This document shows, one piece after another, positions 16,947-25,525 of a DNA stretch of 64,000 nt. Under the pieces are notes generated by a model, which was not told where the DNA came from, did not search any database, and was given only the letters and a program-made list of their open reading frames with translations. The translations under genes and the position numbers were made by a program. This stretch comes from Candidatus Tectomicrobia bacterium (lineage in GTDB: Bacteria; UBA8248): NCBI GenBank assembly GCA_016192135.1, contig JACPUR010000041.1, positions 285,164-349,163 on the forward strand. Reading direction: 5' to 3'. The first letter of the stretch is position 1. Every line of letters begins with the position of its first letter.

Positions 16947-18179
16947 ATGCGTGGCCGAGAAACGGACAAGAAACCGGACATCTTAGCGGCCGACCGGGAC
17001 GAGCCGGTCAGCCTGATGGAGCCGCTGCTGGTGAGCGAAAGCTCCAGGCACCGGGCGGCCCTGACGGACCTCGCGGTCGAACTGGCGGCCCGATCGGCGG
17101 GATTCCGGCGCAGCCTGCCGGAGGGTGTATTGACCGCGCTCGCCGATCTTGTCCGGGCGATGAACTGTTATTACAGCAACCTGATCGAGGGCCACGATAC
17201 CCATCCCGTCGATATCGAGCGCGCGCTCAAGGGCGACTACAGCGCCGACGCCAAGAAACGCAACCTCCAGCTCGAAGCCAAGGCTCATATCACCGTCCAG
17301 AAATGGATCGATGAAGGAGGTCTGCGGGGCCGCGCCGCGACAACTGAGGGCCTGTGCGAGATCCATCGGCGCTTCGGCGAATTGCTGCCTGAAGACCTCC
17401 TCTGGGTAGAAAACCCGGATACAGGAGAAAGGCTCAAGGTGGTCCCCGGTGCGCTCCGCCAGCGCCACGTCAAGGTGGGCCTCCATATTCCTGTGAGCTC
17501 CGGTGCCGTGCCGCGCTTTCTGGAGCGCTTCGAAACCGTCTACAGCCAGCTCGGCAAGACCGACGCCATCCTGGCGGCCGCCAGTGCGCATCATCGGCTG
17601 CTCTGGATTCACCCCTTCCTGGACGGCAACGGCCGCGTCGCCCGCCTGATGTCCTATGCGATGCTGCTGGGAACCCTCGATACGGGCGGGATCTGGTCCA
17701 TCGCGCGGGGCCTCGCCCGCAACCAAAGCACCTACAAAAGCCAGCTGATGGCCTGCGATACGGAACGCCGCAACGATCTCGACGGAAGAGGGCCGCTAAG
17801 CGAAGAGGCTTTGGCGGAATTCACGCACTTTTTCCTTTCCACCTGCCTCGACCAGGTGGCATTCATGGAAGGGCTCGTCCAGCCCGACCGGCTGCGCGAC
17901 CGCATCCTGATCTGGACGGAAGAAGAAATCCGGGCCGGTGCCCTGCCCCCGAAATCCGGCGCCGTCCTGGAAGCGGTGCTCTATCGCGGGGAATTGCCCA
18001 GGGGCGAAGTCGCCCGTCTGATCGACACCGGCGAGCGTCAGGCAAGGCGCGTGACCTCAGTGCTCATCGAGCGCGAAGTGCTGGTCTCGGAAAGCACGCG
18101 CGCGCCGCTACGCCTCGCCTTCCCCGCCAAACTCGCCTCCCGCTGGATGCCGGGGCTATTTCCGGAAAGGGCGGCATAG
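16947..18179 (+). CDS. Fic-family protein
   Basis: A 410-aa protein. The Fic core motif HPFLDGNGR is at residues 222-230, with catalytic His222. The inhibitory helix motif [S/T]xxxE[G/N] is present as SNLIEG at 77-82, so this is a class II Fic that should be autoinhibited by Glu81. An N-terminal Fic_N-like region precedes the core. The C-terminal 90 residues form a winged-helix-like domain (GEVARLIDTGERQARRVTSVL), common in this architecture. The activity would be AMPylation or related nucleotidylation of an unknown target. The next gene begins directly at its stop codon (TAG followed by ATG), so the two form an operon. Confidence 0.9.
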   Translation: MRGRETDKKPDILAADRDEPVSLMEPLLVSESSRHRAALTDLAVELAARSAGFRRSLPEGVLTALADLVRAMNCYYSNLIEGHDTHPVDIERALKGDYSADAKKRNLQLEAKAHITVQKWIDEGGLRGRAATTEGLCEIHRRFGELLPEDLLWVENPDTGERLKVVPGALRQRHVKVGLHIPVSSGAVPRFLERFETVYSQLGKTDAILAAASAHHRLLWIHPFLDGNGRVARLMSYAMLLGTLDTGGIWSIARGLARNQSTYKSQLMACDTERRNDLDGRGPLSEEALAEFTHFFLSTCLDQVAFMEGLVQPDRLRDRILIWTEEEIRAGALPPKSGAVLEAVLYRGELPRGEVARLIDTGERQARRVTSVLIEREVLVSESTRAPLRLAFPAKLASRWMPGLFPERAA

Positions 18180-19100
18180 ATGGCGCTGTCCCTGAAAGAA
18201 AGCCAAGCGCTGACTGAGTTAGCGGACCGTCTTTATCCGTTCCTGCCGGGCAAGCCGCATCCGTATGCGGACCAAAGCCTTTCCTTTCCGGGGGTGGCGG
18301 CAAAGCTTGGGCTTGCCGGGTACTGGCCGGCAGGAAGCAAGGGTCCCGCCATTACAAGACTCCTCACAGCAACGCTGGAAACGGAACGCGGGCGGTTTTG
18401 TCCGCTCATCCTTGCCATCGTGCAGCAGGGCATGGCCTACAGGATGAAGAAAGACCCCGTGACGCGCGAGGAGATTGAAGAGGTAAACGCGATAATCCTG
18501 CGCGTCGGATTTAAAATTCCGGAGCTGCTCGACCCAGAATTTCTAAACGGGTTGCCGAGAAAGGACAAGAGCAAGTCAGCAGATACGAGCGCACCTGATC
18601 CCAAGGCTATCGCTGATCTTCAAAAAAAGCTGACGGAGCTTCAAGCCGTAAATGCGGTGGAACGTGGATTTGCTTTCGAACGGCTCCTCTCGGAACTGTT
18701 CGGTCTGTATGGACTGACTCCTCGGGGCGCCTTTCGTCTGACTGGCGAACAGATTGATGGAAGCTTCGAACTGGAGAGCGATGTTTATCTCCTGGAAGCC
18801 CGCTGGCGAAACGAGCGGGCGACAAATGCTGACCTCCTGGTTTTCGCGGGAAAAATTGCTGGAAAGGCGCAATGGTCACGGGGGCTCTTCGTCAGCTACG
18901 CAGGATTTAGCGAAGACGGACTTCAGGCATTTGGCCAGGGGCGGCCGACCAACCTAATCGGTCTGGACGGCCTTGATCTCTATCACATCCTGTCCGGTAT
19001 GCTGGATTTGCGGGAGGTCCTCCGGCGCAAAGTGCGCCGCGCCGCCGAGACGAACCGCGTCTTCGTGCCGGCAAGAGAATTATTTGAGAATGTAACCTGA
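18180..19100 (+). CDS. Restriction-endonuclease-like (PD-(D/E)XK) protein
   Basis: A 306-aa protein. The N-terminal half is alpha-helical (YPFLPGKPHP..., FPGVAAKLGLAGYW) and unrecognised. The C-terminal half reads GFAFERLLSELFGLYG, then GEQIDGSFEL and VYLLEARW, then a strand-rich region with GLFVSYAGFSEDGL. The G-Q-x-D-G...E-A-R arrangement fits a PD-(D/E)XK fold in which the usual ExK is E-A-R, so the catalytic lysine is changed or shifted. Its ATG abuts the Fic stop codon. Together with the adjacent type IIG enzyme it suggests a nucleic-acid-targeting defence unit in which Fic may modify or control the nuclease. Confidence 0.65.
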   Translation: MALSLKESQALTELADRLYPFLPGKPHPYADQSLSFPGVAAKLGLAGYWPAGSKGPAITRLLTATLETERGRFCPLILAIVQQGMAYRMKKDPVTREEIEEVNAIILRVGFKIPELLDPEFLNGLPRKDKSKSADTSAPDPKAIADLQKKLTELQAVNAVERGFAFERLLSELFGLYGLTPRGAFRLTGEQIDGSFELESDVYLLEARWRNERATNADLLVFAGKIAGKAQWSRGLFVSYAGFSEDGLQAFGQGRPTNLIGLDGLDLYHILSGMLDLREVLRRKVRRAAETNRVFVPARELFENVT

Positions 19101-19212
19101 CAATATTTTAGCAGTTCGGCGCACGGATTCACTCGCCCGGGCCGATTGTATGAAATCCTCTTCTTTGGCAAAGTGTCTCCCGCCCATGTAGAGCCACCGC
19201 CCCGGAGGCCCG

Positions 19213-22200
19213 ATGGACGCCGCCGAAGCCTATTTTCGCGATCTGCGCGAAATCCGCCGCACCGGCGCGGGCGTGGCCGAACTTTCCTACTATGGTCCTC
19301 TCCGCAACCTCCTGAACGAGATCGGGAAATCGCTCAAACCCCGGGTGAATTGCGTCATGCCCCTCGCTGACCAGGGGGCCGGGATGCCGGACGGCGGGCT
19401 GTTCACCCGGGACCAGTTTCAGCGCGGGAGGGGGGAACCTCTCCCCGGCCAGATACCCGCCCGGGGCGTGATCGAAGTAAAGTCCACCAAAGAGGACGCC
19501 TGGGTGACGGCGAGCGGGAAGCAGGTCTCCCGCTACTGGAAAAAGTACCGTCAGGTCCTGGTGACGAACTACCGGGATTTCGTTCTCATCGGCCAGGACC
19601 AGGAAGGCCGTCCCGCCAAGCTCGAGTCCCTCCGCCTCGCCGGGAGCGAGGCCGAATTCTGGGGGACGGCCTCCCGCACCATCGCGCAGAAGGAGGGCGA
19701 ACGCCTAACGGAATATCTCAAGCGCGCGATGCTCCATGCCGCCGCACTCGCCGACCCGCAGGACCTCGCCTACTTCCTCGCCTCCTACGCGAAGGAGGCC
19801 AAGGCCCGCATCGAGGGCTCTGATCTTCCCGCCCTCGGGGCCGTGCGCGAAGCGCTGGAGCAGGCCCTCGGCCTGAAATTCGAGGGTGAGAAGGGGGATC
19901 GCTTTTTCCGCTCTACCTTCATACAGACCCTCTTTTACGGCGTCTTTTCCGCCTGGGTGCTCTGGGCCAAGACCCATCCGCCCGGAAGCAAAGAGCGCTT
20001 CCACTGGCGCGAGGCGGCGTGGTCCCTCAAGGTTCCCATGATCCGCGCGCTCTTCGAGCAATTGGCGACTCCCACGCGGCTGGGGCCGCTTGGGCTGGAG
20101 GAGGTGCTGAACTGGACGGGGGCGGCGCTCGACCGCGTGGACCGCGCCTCCTTCTTCCAGCGCTTCGAAGAGGGGCACGCCGTCCAGTATTTTTACGAGC
20201 CCTTCCTCGCCGCCTTCGACCCGGAGTTACGGAAGGAACTCGGCGTCTGGTATACGCCTCCGGAAATCGTGCGCTACATGGTGGAGCGCGTGGACGCCGT
20301 GCTCCGCGCCGAACTCGATATTCCGGACGGCCTGGCCGACCGCCGCGTCTATGTTCTCGACCCTTGCGCGGGGACGGGCTCCTACCTCGTTGAGGCGCTG
20401 CGCAGGATCGCCGACACCCTGCGGGAAAAAGGCGGAGACGCCCTCCTCGGGGAGGACGTGAAGCGCGCGGCGATGGAACGCGTCTTCGGCTTCGAGATTC
20501 TGCCCGCCCCCTTCGTGGTTTCTCATCTCCAGCTTGGCCTCCTGCTCCAGAATCTCGGTGCACCTCTCGGGGATACCGAGCGCGCGGGGGTGTTCCTCAC
20601 GAATGCCCTCACGGGCTGGGAGCCACCGGAGGAACCCAAGACAAAGTTTCTATTTCCGGAGTTGGAAGCCGAGCATGACGCAGCGGGGAAGGTAAAACGG
20701 GAAGTGCCCATTTTGGTAATCTTGGGGAATCCTCCTTACAACAGTTTCGCCGGGGTGGCAGTCGGTGAGGAACGAGACCTCTCCACCGCATACCGCACCA
20801 CGCAACGAGCTCCAGCCCCTCAGGGACAGGGGCTCAATGACCTCTATGTTCGATTCTTCCGAATGGCGGAACGCAAGATCGTGGACAGAACAGGCAAAGG
20901 AATTGTCTGTCTTATCTCCAATTATTCCTGGCTTGATGGGCTGTCTTTTCCCGGCATGCGCGAGAGATACCTTGATGCGTTTGACCACATCTGGATCGAC
21001 TGCCTGAATGGGGACAAGTACAAGACAGGAAAGCTAACTCCTGAGGGCGAACCGGACCCCAGTGTCTTCTCGACCGAATTCAACCGGGAAGGTATCCAGG
21101 TGGGGACGGCCATCGCTTTGCTTGTCCGGGAGGGGAAGCCGAGAAAGACTGGTGAGGTCCGGTTCCGCCATTTATGGGGCAAGAACAAGCGCGCCCGACT
21201 TGTTGAGACCGCAGCACAGGATGGCAAGAGTCTATACCAAACGGCGACCAGCCCTGCTGAACTCGGTTTCCCCTTCATGCCTGTGCGGGCGCAATCCGCG
21301 TATTTTGGGTGGCCCCTTCTTCCAGAGGTATTCCCTGTCTCCTTCCCCGGGGTCAAAACCAGCCGGGATAATGTGGTGGTTGACATTGACCGGGAGCGGT
21401 TGGCCCGACGCATGGAGCAATATTTTGATCCGACGATCAGCCATGAAGAAATGCGGCGCATCGCCCCAGGGGTAATGGCGGCCACCGCACGGTTCAAACC
21501 AGAGGCAATCCGCGACCGACTTCTAAAGCGGGGCTTCTTGCCGAACAACATTGTTCGGTGCTGCTATCGCCCCATGGACGTGCGGTGGCTCTATTGGGAG
21601 CCCGAAACAAAGTTGTTGGATGAAAAACGAAGCGAATATTTTCCGCACGTCCGGGAAGGCAATATCTGGATGAGCGCGGGCCAGCGGAACCGGAAGGAAG
21701 CATTCTACCAACCGCAGGTTACCACTCTCCTAACCGACCATCATATCGTCGAATCGAATGTTAGCATGTTCCCCCTTTTTCTCTTTGATCCCATCTTTGC
21801 CGGGGACAAATCGGGTGGGCAAAAAGCCAATCTGAGCCGGGAGGCTGAGAACTACCTATTGAAGATCGGAGGGACTGAGCGGGATCTCTTCTTTCATGCC
21901 ATCGCAGTTCTTCACGCTCCAGCGTATAGCAGTGAGAATGTGAGTGCGTTGCGGCAAGACTGGCCGAGGGTGCCGCTTCCCGCTTCGAAGGAAACCCTCC
22001 TCGCCTCGGCGGAACTGGGCCGGAAGGTGGCGGCCCTCCTCGACACGGAGAGTCCCGTCCCAGGCGTCACGGCGGGGAAGCTGCGCCCCGAGATGCGCTC
22101 CATCGCTGTGGTTTCAGGATTTGGGGGCAAGAAACTGAGCGCGGCGGACCTGGCGGTCACGGCAGGCTGGGGCCACGCGGGAAAGGGGGGCGTCACCATG

Positions 22201-22620
22201 CCGGGCAGAGGGAAGGTTATGGCTCGGCCCTACGAACCCAGGGAGCGGGAAGCCATCGCCGAGGGGGCGGAGGTGCTGGGCCTCACGCCGAAAGAAGCTC
22301 TCAAGGGGCTGGGCGCGGATACACGGGACATTTACCTAAACGACACGGCGTATTGGAAGAATATCCCCGAAAGAGTGTGGGATTACCATATTGGGGGCTA
22401 TCAGGTCATCAAGAAATGGCTGAGCTACCGCGAGCGAGACCTCTTCGGCCGCGCCCTCACGGCAGATGAGGCGCGCGAGGTGACGGACATGGCCCGGCGG
22501 ATCGCGGGCATCCTCCTTCTGGAGCCTGCCCTTGATGCGAACTATCAGGCCATTAAGGGAGCGGCCTTCGTTTGGGGAAACGGCTCCTTGGTCTGCTCCC
22601 CGAATCTGAGTCCACCCTGA
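19213..22620 (+). CDS. Type IIG restriction-modification enzyme (fused nuclease-methyltransferase)
   Basis: A 1135-aa protein starting at an ATG with GGAGG five bases upstream. The nuclease domain lies at the N-terminus: Pro59-Asp60, then IEVKS with Glu88 and Lys90. The adenine-methyltransferase core has SAM motif I DPCAGTGSY from residue 383 and the catalytic NPPY at 506-509. The following region up to about residue 1000 is the expected target-recognition part. No helicase motor is seen, so type IIG fits better than full type ISP. The last residues (LVCSPNLSPP) come from a repeat at 22589-22632 and replace the native C-terminus by a few residues. The enzyme may still be active. It would modify and cut the same DNA site. 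Confidence 0.88.
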   Translation: MDAAEAYFRDLREIRRTGAGVAELSYYGPLRNLLNEIGKSLKPRVNCVMPLADQGAGMPDGGLFTRDQFQRGRGEPLPGQIPARGVIEVKSTKEDAWVTASGKQVSRYWKKYRQVLVTNYRDFVLIGQDQEGRPAKLESLRLAGSEAEFWGTASRTIAQKEGERLTEYLKRAMLHAAALADPQDLAYFLASYAKEAKARIEGSDLPALGAVREALEQALGLKFEGEKGDRFFRSTFIQTLFYGVFSAWVLWAKTHPPGSKERFHWREAAWSLKVPMIRALFEQLATPTRLGPLGLEEVLNWTGAALDRVDRASFFQRFEEGHAVQYFYEPFLAAFDPELRKELGVWYTPPEIVRYMVERVDAVLRAELDIPDGLADRRVYVLDPCAGTGSYLVEALRRIADTLREKGGDALLGEDVKRAAMERVFGFEILPAPFVVSHLQLGLLLQNLGAPLGDTERAGVFLTNALTGWEPPEEPKTKFLFPELEAEHDAAGKVKREVPILVILGNPPYNSFAGVAVGEERDLSTAYRTTQRAPAPQGQGLNDLYVRFFRMAERKIVDRTGKGIVCLISNYSWLDGLSFPGMRERYLDAFDHIWIDCLNGDKYKTGKLTPEGEPDPSVFSTEFNREGIQVGTAIALLVREGKPRKTGEVRFRHLWGKNKRARLVETAAQDGKSLYQTATSPAELGFPFMPVRAQSAYFGWPLLPEVFPVSFPGVKTSRDNVVVDIDRERLARRMEQYFDPTISHEEMRRIAPGVMAATARFKPEAIRDRLLKRGFLPNNIVRCCYRPMDVRWLYWEPETKLLDEKRSEYFPHVREGNIWMSAGQRNRKEAFYQPQVTTLLTDHHIVESNVSMFPLFLFDPIFAGDKSGGQKANLSREAENYLLKIGGTERDLFFHAIAVLHAPAYSSENVSALRQDWPRVPLPASKETLLASAELGRKVAALLDTESPVPGVTAGKLRPEMRSIAVVSGFGGKKLSAADLAVTAGWGHAGKGGVTMPGRGKVMARPYEPREREAIAEGAEVLGLTPKEALKGLGADTRDIYLNDTAYWKNIPERVWDYHIGGYQVIKKWLSYRERDLFGRALTADEAREVTDMARRIAGILLLEPALDANYQAIKGAAFVWGNGSLVCSPNLSPP

Positions 22621-22632
22621 ATGCGACTTATC
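22589..22632. repeat. Half copy of the MITE-like repeat
   Basis: 44 bases match 8001-8044 with three mismatches (begins TGGTCTGCTCCCCGAATCTG). The inverted partner arm is absent because the IS3-family element begins nine bases later at about 22642. It supplies the stop codon of the type IIG gene. Confidence 0.8.
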
Positions 22633-22689
22633 TTGTCGTTGTGAGGGTCCCCCAAAACCTGGTCCGGGCAACGGGTGAGTTTTCTGGCC

Positions 22690-22721
22690 CCCAAGGGGGG
22701 CGGGTACCCGCCCCCCTTGGG
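22690..22721. repeat. Perfect 32-bp palindrome
   Basis: Arms of 16 bases (CCCAAGGGGGGCGGGT and its exact complement) meet at a central GTAC, inside the 3' end of orfB of the IS3 element. It would form a very strong hairpin and might stop transcription in either direction. Confidence 0.8.
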
Positions 22722-23786
22722 CGAACTCGCTGGGCGTCCAGTTGCCCGGGGACGAATGCGGTCTGACCTCGTTGTAATCCCTTCGCCACGCCTCAATCTT
22801 GCCCCGGGCGTCTTCCAGGGACAAGAACCAGTTTACACTCAGGCATTCGTCCCGCAGCTTCCCATGGAAGGACTCGGCAAAGGCGTTGTCCGTGGGCTTT
22901 CCCGGCCGGGAGAAGTCCAGCGCCACCCCGTTCTCGTAGGCCCATCGATCCACGGTCTTCGAGTAGAACTCGGGGCCATTGTCACAGCAAATCCGCTTCG
23001 GCGCGCCGCGCCGGTCCTTGAGCCCGCCCAGAAGGGCGGCGACCTCCTCCCCGCGGATGCTTGGCGCCACCTCGACCCCCAGGCACTCCCGGCTAAAATT
23101 ATCGACCACCGTCAGGACCCTGAACCGCCGCCCGTCGAAGGGGACGTCCGACGTGAAGTCCATGCTCCAACATTCCGTTCAGGGCTCCGGCCTCGGGCTT
23201 CTCGCCCCGGACCTGGGTGCGGGGATGCCGCCGGGGGCGCTTGGCCCGCAGGTTCAGGCCCTCCTGGCGGTAGAGCCGCCAGACTCGCTTGTGGTTCACC
23301 CGCCAGCCCTCCCGGCGGAGGAGGACGTGGATCCGTTTGTAGCCCCACCGGACCCGGACGGCGGCCAGTTCCCGGATCCGCATCCTCAAGGCGGCCTGCG
23401 CGGAGGTTTTTCCCCGGTAGCGGTGGCTCGAGCGGGGGAAGCGAAGGGCCCGGCAGGCTCGCCGCTCCGAGACCCGGAAGCCCTCGGCCAGGAACTCCAC
23501 CAGGGGGCGCCGCTGCACAGGCCTTAGAATTTTTTTCGGAGGACCCCCTGGAGCATGTGCTTGTCCAGGCTCAGGTCGGCCACCATCTGCTTGAGCTTGC
23601 GGTTCTCCTCCTCCATCTGCCGCAGGCGCCTGAGCTCGCTGGGGCCCAGACCCCCGTACTTCTTCCAGCGGTAGAACGTCGCTCGGTGACCCCCAGCTGC
23701 CGGATCACCTCGGCCACCGAAACCCCCGTCTCGGCCTGCTTCAGCGCGAAGGCGATCTGCTCCTCGGTGTACTTCGACTTCCGCAT
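22700..23786 (-). pseudogene. IS3-family transposase (orfA/orfB), frameshifted
   Basis: orfA starts at ATG 23786 after GGGGAGGG: MRKSKYTEEQIAFALKQAE, a helix-turn-helix. A one-base loss near 23690 (after GVTE) breaks the frame, and the remaining orfA is legible (TFYRWKKYGG..., then RRLRQMEEENRKLKQMVADL). A run of seven A on the coding strand at 23530-23536 is the expected -1 slippery site joining orfA to orfB, and is intact. orfB has the HTH_21-like start and the rve core with DDE residues in MDFTSD, CDNGPEF and FHGKLRDE. A second indel lies near 23170. The normal stop is lost, and the frame runs antisense through the type IIG gene to 22336. Inactive. Confidence 0.88.
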
Positions 23787-23845
23787 GGCAAAACCCTCCC
23801 CGCTTGGGTTGGAATTCTGCCAGAAACCCTCACTTTATCCCTGGC

Positions 23846-24274
23846 TCAAGATCTTGGGAGAACGTCATCCGAATAGCAGGGCCAGTAGCTCATCCCCTCG
23901 CCCAACTTGGCCGGATTCCCCGGGGCGATGCGGATCTTCGGGTTGATGAGGGCGGGCTCGGGGCGGCTCCATCCCGCGACGGCCGGCAGACCCGAACCGA
24001 CGTACAGAAAGCCCTTGGGGATGGAATACGGTCCAATCTTGACGGGGGTGTTGCGTCCCAGCCAGAGCCTGTCCGCCTGCTGGGCACTTTTCTCAGGGGT
24101 AAGACGGCTAGATGAGCTGTATCGTTGGGGACTGGAGATCTCGATGGAGAACTGCGGGGCGGCCTTTGGGGCGGCCCGCGTCGAGGTTGGCTTCGCTCTT
24201 GAAGCTGGGGTGATGGCAGCCTTCAGAACCTTGAAGACGACCCAGACCACCACGATGAAAATGATCCATTCCAT
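23846..24274 (-). pseudogene. TerB N-terminal-domain protein, truncated
   Basis: An N-terminal membrane segment (MEWIIFIVVVWVVFKVLKA) is followed by a low-complexity linker and a TerB_N-like domain: GPYSIPKGFLYVGSGLPA, then EPALINPKI, and GMSYWPCYSD. TerB_N proteins normally continue for several hundred residues into TerB and C-terminal domains and are linked with stress or phage defence. Here the frame ends a few residues after YWPCYSD, next to the right end of the IS3 element. It is therefore the left-over 5' part of a larger gene. Confidence 0.7.
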
Positions 24275-24752
24275 CGTCCGGGAGCCTCATTTCTGTGAAG
24301 CCCGAATTTGATCTAATCCATAAATTTTACGAAATTATTGAAACAAGGGCAATCGGTCGAGCGTCGTCTCGCCCAGAGCTTGATCTAGTAGTTCCTTACA
24401 GAAGTTCAGTCTGATTTTTGAGATCGAACTGCAGCTTTCCGCGTCCAGCATCTGGAGGAGGGATTAAAGAGGTCTAGCGGAATTGAACTCCCCGCGAGGC
24501 CTTTGGACCGTCATTCGGATCCTTCATTCTTTGCCGGAACTTTCCCTACCGGCCAGGTCGATGCGCTCGGTTTAGGGCCGGCAAGTCCACTTGTCCGCTT
24601 TCTCGGCTTCTCCAGGCGCATTCTTCACGCCATTCGTAATGGATTCGTCTTTCTTGTCCCTTGCTGCCTTTCGACCGTGACCCGAGCTTACTATGGTATG
24701 ATGACGAGTGGGAAAGACCCCGGATTCCTTGTCCATCCGCAGAGGAGGCCGG
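24275..24752. other. Intergenic region, no supported feature
   Basis: A 478-bp spacer between divergently oriented genes. It is moderately AT-rich around 24300-24480. No RNA gene, repeat or conserved ORF recognised. Confidence 0.4.
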
Positions 24753-25172
24753 ATGAGAGAAACGCCGCCGATCTCAGCGCCTGCGATGGACGCCATTCTC
24801 CGCTTCCTGCCCCTCTTCGAATCGGCGGACTTCCAATCGGGCCGGTGGGTGCTAAAAAAACCCGGGGGCGGCGGCGCGCTGACCTTTCCCTATTATGAGT
24901 ACGGGCGCGACGTCGGCGAGTTCCTCGGCGCCCTGAACGACAACGGCTGGATCATCCCCTTCGACTGGCTTGCCTGGCAGGAGGAGGCGGCGAAGTACGT
25001 CGATTCACCGGCGTTGCTCGAGACCGCGGACGCCGGGACCCTCCGCAGGCTCCTGACCACCCATGCCCGCATGGAGCGGTTCTGCGACGGCCACCTCGCC
25101 GACATGCTCGGGCGCGGCCACATCGCGGCCGTTCTCGGGCGCCTGGCCCGCCTGCGGGAAGATGCCCTCTGA
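24753..25172 (+). CDS. DUF6508-family protein
   Basis: A 139-aa protein from the ATG at 24753, with AGGAGG five bases upstream. The longer frame start at 24708 lacks a site. The pattern MDAILRFLPLFESADF, then FPYYEYGRDVGEFLGAL and WIIPFDWLAWQEEA, is characteristic of DUF6508, a small soluble family of unknown function often seen near mobile or defence genes. The C-terminal helix region (LRRLLTTHARMERFCDGHLADML) matches the family ending. No operon partner: the next gene is more than 350 bp away and on the opposite strand. Confidence 0.7.
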   Translation: MRETPPISAPAMDAILRFLPLFESADFQSGRWVLKKPGGGGALTFPYYEYGRDVGEFLGALNDNGWIIPFDWLAWQEEAAKYVDSPALLETADAGTLRRLLTTHARMERFCDGHLADMLGRGHIAAVLGRLARLREDAL

Positions 25173-25525
25173 AGCGGGCTTCCCCGACCCGCTTCGTCCG
25201 CGTTTTCGTGCCGAACCAGACCAGGATAGCTTCCTCGGGAGATCGACCGATCCCCAAGAAGAGAGAGACGTCTGTGTGCGTCCGGTCGAATGGTGGCGGG
25301 ATCACTTCAAACAGAAAGCCCGGCGCCTCGCCACCGGGCTCGGGCCCCGCATCCTACGAAGGGCCGCGAGGGCCTCGGTGCGGGATGCCAGGACCGGACA
25401 GTATCTCCTTCCTATAGGGGATCAACACCCTCCTTTTTCTCCCCCGGATGACTCCGAAAGAGCTCCCCGCTCGCTCAGCAGCTCTCCGATTCCTGGAAGA
25501 AAATTCCCCCACCGCCTATGGCGCA
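25173..25525. other. Intergenic region between convergent genes
   Basis: 353 bp with no convincing ORF, repeat or terminator hairpin followed by T residues. Confidence 0.4.

Larger units (their letters stand above)
22642..23832 (-). mobile_element. IS3-family insertion sequence, degraded
   Basis: TG...CA ends with short terminal inverted repeats: TGAGGGT at the left end and its complement ACCCTCA at the right, with weaker similarity further inward. It encloses orfA and orfB on the minus strand. No flanking 3-4 bp duplication is seen, and the left and right neighbours are both truncated genes, so a deletion or recombination probably occurred at this site after insertion. The size of 1.19 kb is typical of the family. 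Confidence 0.75.

Noticed and set aside
22672..23946. 423-aa plus-strand ORF over the IS3 element
   Set aside because: Antisense shadow of orfA/orfB, with low-complexity Gly/Pro/Arg composition.
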